64,000 nucleotides of DNA from Paeniglutamicibacter gangotriensis Lz1y. GTDB lineage: Bacteria > Actinomycetota > Actinomycetes > Actinomycetales > Micrococcaceae. Position 1 is the first letter of the stretch; the number at the start of each line of letters is the position of its first letter. Of this stretch, positions 40,663-49,272 are shown in pieces. Below the pieces are notes generated by a model that ran no database searches, was not told the DNA's origin, and saw nothing but the letters and a program-made list of their open reading frames with translations. Where the stretch lies: the NCBI RefSeq assembly GCF_000348945.1, contig NZ_AOCK01000006.1, positions 186,001-250,000 on the forward strand. The letters are read 5' to 3'. Position numbers and translations under genes: made by a program.

Positions 40663-42036
40663 TTATCCGCGGAAGGTGACCAGTTTGCGGTTGACGAACT
40701 CTTCCATGCCGTACTTGCCCAGTTCGCGGCCAACCCCGGAGCGCTTCACGCCGCCGAAAGGTAGCTCGGCGGCCGACCCGCTGGTCTGGTTGATCGAGAC
40801 CATTCCTACCTCAAGCTGCCGGGCAATGGCGTGTGCCCGGTCCATGTCCTCGGTCTGGATGGAGGCGCCCAGCCCGTAGGCGGAGCTGTTGGCCAGCTCC
40901 ACGGCTTGTGCATCGCCGGAGACCTTATAGAGCACGGCCACGGGTCCGAAGAGCTCCTCGGCGTAGGCCCGCATGTCCTCGGTGACATCGGCCAGCACGG
41001 TGGGAGCGAAGAACGATCCGTCGCCTTCCAGCGCTGATCCGCCGGCGAGTACCGTGGCACCCTTATCGATGGCGTCGGCGACCTGGGCGGCCAGCCCATC
41101 GCGGGCCGCGACGGAGGACAGCGGGCCCAGGAAGGTATCCGGGTGTGCTGGGTCCCCGACCTTGATGCCGGCGACCGCACCGGTGAAATTCTCCACGAAC
41201 TCGTCGTAGACCGATTCATCGACGATGATGCGCTTGGCGGCATTGCAGGCCTGCCCGGTATTGCCGAAGCGCCCGAACATCGCCTGCTTGGCGGCGCGCT
41301 TGATGTTGGCGTCGGCCAAGACCAGGAATGGATCCGAGCCGCCCAGTTCCAGCACGACCTTCTTCAGGTTCCGCCCGGCGATCTCGGCCACGGCCGAGCC
41401 TGCGCGTTCGGAGCCCGTGAGCGAGACGCCCTGGATGCGGGGATCGGCGATCACGCCGGCGATCTGCTCGTTGGTGGCGAACACGTTGACATAGGCACCG
41501 TCCGGGGCCCCGGCGTCGATGAAGAGCTGCTCCATGGCCAGCGCGGATTCGGGGCACTGCGGGGCATGCTTGAGCATGATGGTGTTGCCGTTCATCAGGT
41601 TTGGCGCGGCAAAGCGGGCGACCTGGTAGTACGGGAAGTTCCACGGCATGATGCCCAGCAGTACACCCACGCCCTCCTTGCGGATCACCGCGGTACCGCC
41701 GGCAGCGACCTCCAGTTCCTCGTCCTGCAGGAACTTGGCGCCGTTGGCCGCGTAGTAGCGGTAGATCGAGGCGGTGATATCGATTTCCTTGCCGGACTGG
41801 AAGATCGGCTTGCCCATTTCGCGGGTGATGATCGCGGCGAGCTCGTCGCGGCGTTCTTCGTAGAGGTCCGCGACGCGGTTCAGCAGAGTCGCGCGTTCGG
41901 AGATCTCCGAGCTGTTCCAGGTGCCGAAGGCAGCATGGGTGCGGTCCAGGGCGGTCTGGATGTTGGCATCTGTGGCCGTGGGGTAGCTGGCCTCGACGAT
42001 GCCGGTGGTGGGGTTGGTGACTGCATAAACACTCAT
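40663..42036 (-). CDS. Succinate-semialdehyde dehydrogenase-like aldehyde dehydrogenase
   Basis: A 457-residue NAD(P)-dependent aldehyde dehydrogenase from the ATG at 42036, with AAGGAG 5 bases upstream. Motifs in order: IMPWNFPYYQ (cofactor loop), LTGSERAGSAVAE, VLELGGSDPFLVL with the catalytic glutamate, and GNTGQACNAAKR with the catalytic cysteine; PFGGVKRSGVGRELG ends the fold. The sequence fits the short GabD/YneI-type succinate-semialdehyde dehydrogenases. The reaction is oxidation of succinate semialdehyde to succinate in GABA or polyamine breakdown. No transaminase gene is adjacent. Confidence 0.88.
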   Translation of the reverse strand: MSVYAVTNPTTGIVEASYPTATDANIQTALDRTHAAFGTWNSSEISERATLLNRVADLYEERRDELAAIITREMGKPIFQSGKEIDITASIYRYYAANGAKFLQDEELEVAAGGTAVIRKEGVGVLLGIMPWNFPYYQVARFAAPNLMNGNTIMLKHAPQCPESALAMEQLFIDAGAPDGAYVNVFATNEQIAGVIADPRIQGVSLTGSERAGSAVAEIAGRNLKKVVLELGGSDPFLVLADANIKRAAKQAMFGRFGNTGQACNAAKRIIVDESVYDEFVENFTGAVAGIKVGDPAHPDTFLGPLSSVAARDGLAAQVADAIDKGATVLAGGSALEGDGSFFAPTVLADVTEDMRAYAEELFGPVAVLYKVSGDAQAVELANSSAYGLGASIQTEDMDRAHAIARQLEVGMVSINQTSGSAAELPFGGVKRSGVGRELGKYGMEEFVNRKLVTFRG

Positions 42037-42132
42037 GGGCACTCCTTGAAACGGCAGAACATGGATACCTTCCACCGTATGCCACGTGTGTGACCGATCA
42101 CCAACCGGCCCCCTGCTGGTGGCGAGCCCAAG

Positions 42133-42852
42133 CTAGTTTGACGGCAGCACACAGAATTCGTTGCCGGAGGGATCTTGGTAGACCCTCCAAGGAAGCTCTC
42201 CCCAGTTCGGGTGCAATTCCTGCCCGCCGCGTGCACCAATTTCGGAGGCCACCGCGTCGGGATCGTCGTCTGCTTCCAAGCGCACATCAAGGTGCATCCT
42301 GTTCTTCGGTCCCGATTTGGCTGCGGGTTCTTGGGACACTGAGAGCAGCGGTCCGCGCAGCGTGGGGTGGCGAAGGGTTTGTGGGTGAAGCGCCATGGCG
42401 TTCCATCCCGTCAGCCAGGCCCAGAATTCTGTATCCCGGTCCGGATCGGCGCTCTCCAACCGAAGGGAGGCGATGGGCCCGGTGTTCAGGTAGGCGGAGC
42501 CGTTTTTCAGCACAGAGAACGTGTTGGATTCCGGATCTTCCAGATCGACGCGGGAGGCATCTCCCTGCCTGGTTCCGGTACCCGTGCCGATGGCTCCCAG
42601 TCCCAGCGCCGCGGCAACCATCGAGTTTGTTTCCGCACCGCCGAGTACGTCTAAATGCAGCCTGCCTGGATCCTTGGGTGCCTCGGGAACTGGTTGGAAG
42701 CACAGATCCAGAGCCGGTCCGCCGGGCACCGTGAGACGGGTTTCGAACCCTTCTGCTGAGTCGGTGAGCTGCTCGCAGCCCAGTAGATCCTGCCAAAACA
42801 GTCCAACGAGTCGCGGGTTTACGGCGTCGAATACGATGTTCTCCAAATACAT
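42133..42852 (-). CDS. Two-domain VOC (glyoxalase-like) protein
   Basis: A 239-residue protein from the ATG at 42852. It contains two VOC half-pairs: IVFDAVNPRLVGLFWQDLLG with RLHLDVLG, and ASLRLESADPDRDTEFWAWLTG with NRMHLDVRLE and V-Y-Q-DPSGNEFCVLP at the end. The pattern is that of actinobacterial glyoxalase-like (PF18029-type) proteins of unknown substrate, sometimes linked to bleomycin or small-molecule binding. A related single-domain protein lies at 43624, and a decayed DHFR-family gene lies between them. Confidence 0.85.
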   Translation of the reverse strand: MYLENIVFDAVNPRLVGLFWQDLLGCEQLTDSAEGFETRLTVPGGPALDLCFQPVPEAPKDPGRLHLDVLGGAETNSMVAAALGLGAIGTGTGTRQGDASRVDLEDPESNTFSVLKNGSAYLNTGPIASLRLESADPDRDTEFWAWLTGWNAMALHPQTLRHPTLRGPLLSVSQEPAAKSGPKNRMHLDVRLEADDDPDAVASEIGARGGQELHPNWGELPWRVYQDPSGNEFCVLPSN

Positions 42853-42951
42853 GGGGCCAAGACTACGCCCGGGTGGATCGGATGTTTAGGCATCCGGCAC
42901 CCTGGCCGGAGCCGATGCCGGGCCCGTATCCGGGTGGGGGGAAGCACTGGG

Positions 42952-43474
42952 TCAAGAGCGCAGAAGGCGCACGTGCACGGCGCCTTCGCCTTGTTGCGAC
43001 TCAGCGACGCGGTAGCCGCCCTCGGCCCAGTTGCCGGTGAACAGCCCTTCACCAGCGCCCAGCGGCACCGGGGCAAATGCCTAGTGCAGCTGGTCGATCA
43101 GGCCCGCGGCCACCGCCCAGACGGGCATGGTGGGTGAGGACGAAATCGTCATGCCCGTAGGGCGGGGATTCGCCCTACCAGCCGCGCTAGAAACGGGACT
43201 CGTTGTCGGCGTCCCAGGGTCCGCCGATCGGCCCGAAAAGGTTCGTTCCCCTGACGATCAGGCCGATGCCCGCGTCACCGGCCCGCAGCCACGCACCTAC
43301 TGTCCCGGTACTCCCTCCTGCTTCGCCAATGCACTCGCGCCAAGAGACGGTGGGGAAGGCCCACCCGTACAGCTCCATCCCACGCACTCCGAACGGTTGA
43401 CCGATGCCCTAGTCGATGCCTGCGCCGTAGCCGTCGATCGAGACGCTGAAATTGTGAACCCTGCCCCGTGCCAT
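42952..43474 (-). pseudogene. Decayed RibD/dihydrofolate-reductase-family gene
   Basis: Reading leftward from the ATG at 43474, the protein begins RVHNFSVSIDGYGAGID, then meets TAG (43409-43411), and continues in frame with PFGVRGMELYGWAFPT, SWRECIGEAGGSTG, WLRAGDAGIG and FGPIGGPW. TAG codons at 43187 and 43175 interrupt it again near GESPPYGHDDFVLTHHAR. The frame then shifts, with roughly 45 family residues missing, and resumes as VAAGLIDQLH, TAG (43081-43083), PVPLGAGEGLFTGN, GYRVAES, HVRLLRS and a final TGA at 42952. These pieces are in the right order for actinobacterial dihydrofolate reductase family (RibD C-terminal) proteins. Four stops plus a deletion make it a clear pseudogene. Confidence 0.85.
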
Positions 43475-43623
43475 GGTTGCCTCGCCTTCTTCCGTGTGCC
43501 GGAGGGTTGTCACCGCGATGGCGCAGGCGCGTTATGAAGCCCGGAATACGTTCAGCCGGTGCGCGCGGCATTCTCCGGCGGCTTCCCTTGTGCCGGGAGG
43601 GTCCTGCGGAATAACGTGTGGAC

Positions 43624-44055
43624 ATGGACCTACGCCTGCAAATCACCGTTGACAGCGTCAATCCCCACGAGCAGGCCGTATGGTGGGCCGAAACCCTGGG
43701 CTGGACGGTAGAGCCTAGCGACCCGGATTTCATCCAGCAGATGATCGACGAGGGTCATGCCACAGAGGACGAAACACTGATCTTTGACGGGCAGCTGGCA
43801 TGGAAGGCTGGGGCCGGAATCTGTCCGCTGGACCAGCTGGGAAAAGTACCGCGACAACGGATGCTTTTTCAGCTGGTGCCCGAGTCCAAAACCGTCAAGA
43901 ACAGGATGCACCTCGACCTCCATCTGGGTGACCGAGAAGGTACGCGCGCTCAGTTGTTGGAGCGCGGGGCAACGTTCCTGCACGAGGAATCCCAGGGCCC
44001 CTTTGCTTGGTACACGCTGGCTGACCCTGAGGGTAACGAGTTCTGCATTTCCTGA
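43624..44055 (+). CDS. VOC-family protein, single domain pair
   Basis: A protein of 143 residues from the ATG at 43624 (GTG 43618 adds two). It has LRLQITVDSVNPHEQAVWWAETLGW-type opening, RMHLDLHLGD in the middle and the end AWYTLADPEGNEFCIS, the usual C-terminal signature of VOC proteins. The metal-binding pattern is partial. It is related to the two-domain protein 770 bp to the left. Substrate unknown; no ribosome site is obvious. Confidence 0.8.
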   Translation: MDLRLQITVDSVNPHEQAVWWAETLGWTVEPSDPDFIQQMIDEGHATEDETLIFDGQLAWKAGAGICPLDQLGKVPRQRMLFQLVPESKTVKNRMHLDLHLGDREGTRAQLLERGATFLHEESQGPFAWYTLADPEGNEFCIS

Positions 44056-44370
44056 TCCGGCACCGGCACTGCGCCGAATCGCTGCCGGTGGCGGGGGATT
44101 ATCGCGGTCGGCTTCGAGACGGCCTGGTGCTTGTTGCGCCGCTGCTCAGAACATGCCCAGTCACGGTCCGCGGGCATGCGCCCGCCCCGTTTGCGCTGCC
44201 ATGGAGATAGCCCAGGATGAATTCCTGGGGCACTGTTTGACCGGGTGAGGGAAGGGTAGCTGGCAATAAGGGCCACGTGGGAGAGCTGTTTTGTTAGTTT
44301 TCACGGACCGCTGGACGGCTTTGCGAGTTTGCGCCTGAAAGATTCCTCAAAACTTTTTCCCTGCCCACGG
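44056..44370. other. Intergenic region upstream of the GntR operon, nothing recognised
   Basis: About 315 bases without a supported open frame or RNA. The last 60 bases are AT-richer and lead into the operator at 44371. Confidence 0.4.
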
Positions 44371-44392
44371 GTCCATTAGTCCACTAATGGAC
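44371..44392. promoter_or_regulatory. Perfect palindrome: operator of the GntR/YtrA-type regulator
   Basis: GTCCATTAGT and its complement ACTAATGGAC are separated by CC. It is immediately followed by TATGGT (44393-44398), a plausible -10 box exactly 7 bases before the ATG of the regulator gene. This suggests autorepression and a leaderless message. Confidence 0.8.
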
Positions 44393-44404
44393 TATGGTTG
44401 AGTC

Positions 44405-44770
44405 ATGTTCACCGACGATCGACCGATTTTCCAGCAACTTGCCGACCTACTGGCCGACGACATTGCCGCGGGCGTCTATCCCGAGGGGGCGGCGATCCCT
44501 TCGGCCACCGACCTCGGCGTTTTCTTTCGCTTAAATCCGGCCACCGTCAGCAGGGGAGTCAATCTCCTGGTGGATAGGGGCGTGCTCTTCAAAAAGCGTG
44601 GAGTGGGCATCTTTGTTGCCCCCCAAGCGACGAACGAGTTGCGGCGCCGCAGACACGACGGTTTCGAAGCGAACTACATCGAACCGATGCTGCACGAGGC
44701 AGCTCTGCTGGGTATTGATCCGGCAACCATCTGCCAGATAATTTCCAACCGAGTAAAGGACAAATCATGA
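44405..44770 (+). CDS. GntR-family regulator, YtrA subgroup
   Basis: A 121-residue protein. The first 70 residues form the GntR winged helix (PIFQQLADLLADDIAAGVYPEG, IPSATDLGVFFRLNPATVSRGVNLLVDRGVLF), and only a short helical tail follows, which defines the YtrA subgroup. These regulators repress their own operon, usually encoding ABC transporters, and respond to cell-envelope stress or antibiotics. A perfect palindrome lies upstream, and the stop overlaps the start of the ATPase gene (ATGA). The position of a -10 box 7 bases before the ATG suggests leaderless translation. Confidence 0.9.
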   Translation: MFTDDRPIFQQLADLLADDIAAGVYPEGAAIPSATDLGVFFRLNPATVSRGVNLLVDRGVLFKKRGVGIFVAPQATNELRRRRHDGFEANYIEPMLHEAALLGIDPATICQIISNRVKDKS

Positions 44771-45666
44771 GCAACGCGATCGAACTACGGGACGTCACCC
44801 GGAAATTCGGCCGGGTCTCCGCAGCGGATTCCATGGACTTCCATGTTCCCGCCGGCTCGATCACCGGCCTGCTGGGCCGCAACGGTGCCGGAAAAACCAC
44901 GGCCATGGCCATGATCTCCGGTCAGGACCGACCCAGTAGTGGAAGCGTCGAGGTGCTGGGCGGGAACCCCTTCGAGAACTCGGAGATCCTGCGGAACATC
45001 ACCTTTGTGCGCGATAACCAGCGCTATCCGGACGGCTACAAGCTGCACCACGTACTGCGGATCGCCCCGGATTTCGCGCCGAACTGGAGTACGGAAGTCG
45101 CCGAAGAGCTCGTGGAACGGCTGCATATCCCGTCACGGGTGCAGATCACCAAGTTTTCCCGCGGCCAGGTCTCTTCGGTGGCCATCGTGCTGGGCCTGGC
45201 ATCCCGAGCTGCTGTGACCCTTCTCGATGAGCCTTACCTCGGGCTGGATGTCACGGCCCGGGCCACCTTCCACGAGATGCTACTGCGCGACTTCGCCGAA
45301 CATCCGCGCACGGTGCTGCTCTCCACGCACCTGATTGAAGAGTCCGAGCGGATGCTGGATCGGGTGGTGATCGTGGACCGCGGCAGGACGGTGGTCGAAT
45401 GCGACGCCGAGGAAGCACGGAAGCTAGCCTTCACCGTGAGCGGTGTGCCCGATGCCGTGGACGGGTTTAGCGCCGGTTACCGGGTGCTGCGCAGCCAGGG
45501 CGTTGGCGGGTTGAAATCCGTAACGGTGTCCGGAACATTGGACGGATCCGCCGGGGAGAAGGCTGCACGACACAATGTGCGCCTGGCCCCGGTGTCGCTA
45601 CAGGACCTCGTAGCGGCCCACGGGGAAGCAGAAACCACCGAGCAGAGCATGGGAGCCATGTCATGA
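44767..45666 (+). CDS. ABC transporter ATP-binding protein of the GntR operon
   Basis: A 299-residue ATPase. Walker A is GRNGAGKTT near residue 36 and Walker B is VTLLDEPYLGLD near 150. The signature motif reads KFSRGQVSSV rather than LSGGQ, a departure seen in some YtrB/EcsA-like proteins. A C-terminal extension of about 75 residues follows the cassette. Both ends overlap neighbours as ATGA, so regulator, ATPase and permease are translated together. The exporter's substrate is unknown; YtrA-type context suggests envelope stress or peptide antibiotics. Confidence 0.9.
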   Translation: MSNAIELRDVTRKFGRVSAADSMDFHVPAGSITGLLGRNGAGKTTAMAMISGQDRPSSGSVEVLGGNPFENSEILRNITFVRDNQRYPDGYKLHHVLRIAPDFAPNWSTEVAEELVERLHIPSRVQITKFSRGQVSSVAIVLGLASRAAVTLLDEPYLGLDVTARATFHEMLLRDFAEHPRTVLLSTHLIEESERMLDRVVIVDRGRTVVECDAEEARKLAFTVSGVPDAVDGFSAGYRVLRSQGVGGLKSVTVSGTLDGSAGEKAARHNVRLAPVSLQDLVAAHGEAETTEQSMGAMS

Positions 45667-46373
45667 ATCCGATCATTGCGGCAGCCAAGCTGCACCTGAA
45701 CAAACGCGAGTTCACCATACTGGTGCCGCTGTACTGCACGGCGCTTGCCGCGGTACTCTCAGCGCTGATTTCGTTCTTGTTCCTCCGTGCCGGCAGCGTT
45801 CCGGGGTCCGATGCCTGGGTGGATTCCTCCCGGGCGAACCCGGCCATGCTCTGGGCGTTGGCCGGCTATCTGGGCTACTTGGGTGTGCAGTCCGTAGCGA
45901 CTACCTTCCCGTTTGCGCTGACCCTGGGAGCGACTCGCAAGTCGTTCACCGCCGGGACGCTGCTCTGGATGCTGCTGATGTCCGCGTACCTGACGGCGGT
46001 CATGGCAGTGCTGGCCTTCATCGAGGTCAAGACCGATCACTGGTTCTCCGGCTTCTACATCTTTGATGTGAACCTACTCGGTGCCGGGGACCTAGGCAGG
46101 CTGATTCCCACGGTCTTTCTGGCCACGTTAACGCTACTGTCTGCCGGCGGGGTCTTTGCCGCGGCCTGGGTCAGGTACGGTTCACTCGGACCGGCGGTGC
46201 TAGCTTCGGCGATCGGCATCGTGCTGATCATTGCGGCGATCATCTTGGTCCCGAGTGCCGCCGAGATCTTCGCCGGGTTCCGCCAGTGGTGGTTGGCTGT
46301 CGCCGCTGTGGCGGTCATCGCGATGTCCTTGGTGGGCACTTGGCTGCACCTACGCCCGGCAATCGTGCGCTGA
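45663..46373 (+). CDS. ABC transporter membrane subunit of the GntR operon
   Basis: A 236-residue protein with six predicted membrane helices and little soluble sequence. It starts by an ATGA overlap with the ATPase gene. A short cytosolic N-terminus (IIAAAKLHLNKREF) resembles the coupling region of ABC-2-type permeases; TFPFALTLGATRKSF after the second or third helix is also typical. With one ATPase and one permease, the transporter probably works as a dimer of each. Function follows from context only. Confidence 0.8.
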   Translation: MNPIIAAAKLHLNKREFTILVPLYCTALAAVLSALISFLFLRAGSVPGSDAWVDSSRANPAMLWALAGYLGYLGVQSVATTFPFALTLGATRKSFTAGTLLWMLLMSAYLTAVMAVLAFIEVKTDHWFSGFYIFDVNLLGAGDLGRLIPTVFLATLTLLSAGGVFAAAWVRYGSLGPAVLASAIGIVLIIAAIILVPSAAEIFAGFRQWWLAVAAVAVIAMSLVGTWLHLRPAIVR

Positions 46374-46390
46374 GCACTGAACCCGAACAC

Positions 46391-46432
46391 GCAGAGCGGT
46401 CCCCGACAGGAAACTGTCGGGGACCGCTCTGC
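46391..46432. terminator. 19-bp perfect hairpin between convergent genes
   Basis: GCAGAGCGGTCCCCGACAG (46391-46409) pairs perfectly with its complement at 46414-46432 over a GAAA tetraloop. It can serve both the ABC operon and pepN. Confidence 0.9.
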
Positions 46433-46453
46433 GTTGGCTACTAGGGTTGGGTA

Positions 46454-49108
46454 TTAGACCGCGGTTTTTTGCTGCGTCGAGACCCGTTGGGCCGCCAGTG
46501 AGCGCACCAGGTGGTCGCGCTCCTCGAGCAGGATCCTGCGTAGTGCGCGCGGAGCTTTGGGGTGCTCGTGTAGCCAGGTATCTACCTGCCCAACCACCGG
46601 GTGGGTGCCCTCGGCGGTGAGATCCTGGGCGCTGGGGAAGAGCCCGGAGATGACACGGGTGGCCATTCCGATGCTCATCGACTCCCAGATCTCCTCCAGC
46701 GCCGGCCAGTAGCCGGCGTAGTGGCCATCGAGCAGCTCGTGGGTGCCCAGCAGGAAGCCGGCTGCGGTGGAGGAGATCGCCTCGTTGGACAGTGCGCTTG
46801 AATCTGGATTTTTTCCACTGAGCACCGCGGTAAATGCTGCCTCCTTGACCTCCGGATCCGGGCGGGCAGCCAGGGCCAACAGACGCCCGGCGGTAGCCAC
46901 GGCAGAAGGATGTGCCAGGGCGTCGGCTTCCAAACGGGCCAGTGCCGCATCATCCAGGGTTCCCGAGGCGGCTTTGGCGGCCCACAGGGACCAGCGCAGC
47001 GCTTCGTCCAGGATCAGACCCTCGTAGCGTGGTTCCCCGGCCAGCAGCGCATCGACAAATTCCCCTGCCACCGCGCCGCGGGCCAGCACGGCCAAGGCAC
47101 GGGCCGCGGCAATCTGCGCGTCGCTGCCCGGTGCCGCGGTTTCCAACCAGCCGGTGACGGCCTCGGCCAGGGCCTGACGCTCGGCGGAGCGCTGGTCGGC
47201 GGGCAGGTAGTGGGTGATCGCGGTGGTGGCCTGGGCCACCAGTTGGGTGAATACCCCCACCTCGGTGACGGCTCCGGCGTGGGCGCGGACCGCTGCCAGG
47301 AACTCGGTGGCCGGCAGCTTCGCGTCGCGCACGCTGTTCCACAGGGCAGCCCAACAGGTGGCGCGGGCCAGCGGGTCGGCCAGGGTGCCCAGGTGGCCCA
47401 GCAACGTGGCCAGCGAGACCTCATCGAAGTCCACCATGGCGTAGGTGTCATCGCCGTCGTTGGGCAGGATCAGATCCGGGCGGCGGAGCCCGGTGAGGAA
47501 GGGCAGCTCGATGCCCTCACCGGTGAGTTCCACCCGATGAGAGGCGGTGCGGGTCAGCTTGCCGTCGATGACGTCGAACAGGCCCACGTTTAGCACATGG
47601 GGGTGCCTGATGGCGGCCCCGCTGACCGGGTCGGCGCCCGACTGGGTCAGGCGCGCGGCGCTGATCTTGCCATCGGCTTCACAAAGGGTGATGCCTAGCC
47701 GCGGGACCCCGGCGGTTTTCAACCAGGCATCGGCCCAGGCGCCCATATCCCGGCCCGATGCGGCTTCCAGCGCGGTGAGGAAGTCGCTCAGCGTGGTGTT
47801 GGCGTATTCGTGGGTGCGGAAGTAGCTGCGGGCCGCGTCGCGGAAGGCCTCGGCGCCCACATAGGCGGCCAGTTGCTTAAGCACGGACGCGCCCTTGGCG
47901 TAGGTGATGCCATCGAAGTTCTGCTTGGCCGCCTCCAGATCGGTGATATCCGCGACGATCGGGTGGGTGGAGGGCAGCTGGTCGGCCACATACGCCCAGC
48001 CCTTGCGGCGGTTGGCGAAGGTGGTCCAGGCGGTGGTGAATTCGGTGGCCTGCGCGTTGGCCAGGGTGCCGATGTAGTCGGCGAAGGACTCCTTGAGCCA
48101 CAAATCATCCCACCAGGCCATGGTGACCAGGTCGCCGAACCACATGTGCACCATCTCGTGCATCAGCGTGTTGGAGCGGGCCTCGTACTGGGCCTCGGTG
48201 GCCCGCGAGGTGAATACGTACTGCTCGGTGAAGGTGACCAGACCGGGGTTTTCCATGGCGCCGAGGTTATATTCGGGGACAAACGCCGAGTCGTACTTGC
48301 CCCAGGGGTAGGGGTAGTCGAAGAGCTCGTGGAAGTAGTCCAGGCCGCCCTTGGTTAGTTCCAGGACATTATGCGCGTCGAAGTGCGGTTCCAGCGAGGC
48401 GCGGCAGGTGGCGTTGAGCGGAATAACCAGCTCGGTGCCGTCCTCTAGGGTTCGGGTGTAGGTGTCGGTGGCCACGAAGTAGGGTCCGGCGAGCACCGTG
48501 GTGATGTAGGTGGAGATCGGCAGGGTGGGTGCGAAGTGCGTGGTGGAGGTGCCGTCCCCGTGGGCGTCGACGCGCGAGGGGGACTGGTTGGAACCCACAT
48601 GCCAGCCCTGCGGGGCTCGCACCACAAAGGTGAAGGGAGCCTTCAGATCGGGCTGTTCGAAGTTGGCGTAGACGCGGCGGGCGTCGGCCGGTTCGAACTG
48701 CGTGTAGCAGTAGGTGGCCCCGTCGGCCGGATCGACGTAGCGGTGCAGTCCCTCGCCGCTGCGCGAGTAGCTCGCGTGCGCATCGATGATCACGGTGTTG
48801 GGCGCCCCAGAGCCCTGCCTCAGGCCGGTGAGCTGGATGCGGGAGCCGATCACTGCCCGTGCCGGATCCACCGCTGCGCCGTTGAGCGTGATCGACTGCA
48901 CCGATTCGTGGATGAAGTCCAGGAACGTGTCGGTGGTGCCATCCGCTTCAAACTCGATGGTGGTCTTGGACCGGTAGCCGGTGACCTCCGGATCCTGCGC
49001 GGCGCCGAGGTCCAGCTCCACCCGATAAGAGTGCACCTTCAGGGTTTGGGCACGCCAGGCGGCCTCGTCGCGGGTGAGGTTTTCATTTTGGCCGGAGTTT
49101 CGTCGCAT
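46454..49108 (-). CDS. pepN: Aminopeptidase N (M1 family)
   Basis: An 884-residue zinc aminopeptidase from the ATG at 49108, with GGTGG upstream; the frame extends beyond but without a better start. The exopeptidase motif GAMENPG is at residues 283-289, the zinc site is H317-EMV-H321 with E340 in WLKESFADY, and a long helical ERAP1-like C-terminal domain follows. The N-terminal 200 residues form the beta-saddle domain (YCYTQFEPADARRVY). No signal peptide, so cytosolic. It trims N-terminal residues from peptides. Length is typical of actinobacterial PepN. Confidence 0.95.
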   Translation of the reverse strand: MRRNSGQNENLTRDEAAWRAQTLKVHSYRVELDLGAAQDPEVTGYRSKTTIEFEADGTTDTFLDFIHESVQSITLNGAAVDPARAVIGSRIQLTGLRQGSGAPNTVIIDAHASYSRSGEGLHRYVDPADGATYCYTQFEPADARRVYANFEQPDLKAPFTFVVRAPQGWHVGSNQSPSRVDAHGDGTSTTHFAPTLPISTYITTVLAGPYFVATDTYTRTLEDGTELVIPLNATCRASLEPHFDAHNVLELTKGGLDYFHELFDYPYPWGKYDSAFVPEYNLGAMENPGLVTFTEQYVFTSRATEAQYEARSNTLMHEMVHMWFGDLVTMAWWDDLWLKESFADYIGTLANAQATEFTTAWTTFANRRKGWAYVADQLPSTHPIVADITDLEAAKQNFDGITYAKGASVLKQLAAYVGAEAFRDAARSYFRTHEYANTTLSDFLTALEAASGRDMGAWADAWLKTAGVPRLGITLCEADGKISAARLTQSGADPVSGAAIRHPHVLNVGLFDVIDGKLTRTASHRVELTGEGIELPFLTGLRRPDLILPNDGDDTYAMVDFDEVSLATLLGHLGTLADPLARATCWAALWNSVRDAKLPATEFLAAVRAHAGAVTEVGVFTQLVAQATTAITHYLPADQRSAERQALAEAVTGWLETAAPGSDAQIAAARALAVLARGAVAGEFVDALLAGEPRYEGLILDEALRWSLWAAKAASGTLDDAALARLEADALAHPSAVATAGRLLALAARPDPEVKEAAFTAVLSGKNPDSSALSNEAISSTAAGFLLGTHELLDGHYAGYWPALEEIWESMSIGMATRVISGLFPSAQDLTAEGTHPVVGQVDTWLHEHPKAPRALRRILLEERDHLVRSLAAQRVSTQQKTAV

Positions 49109-49272
49109 GTGATCCACCAGACCATTCAAACATGAAACGAGCGTTTGACAAATGGTGGGTGCCCCGCGGCCCGGCACTCGGCACCCCGCGTATGGCTTAA
49201 CGGCGAAGGTGCCACCACCCCCGGGTTCAACGGGAATGGCGGCACCTCACATGCTTGACGCCTGCGTGCGGC

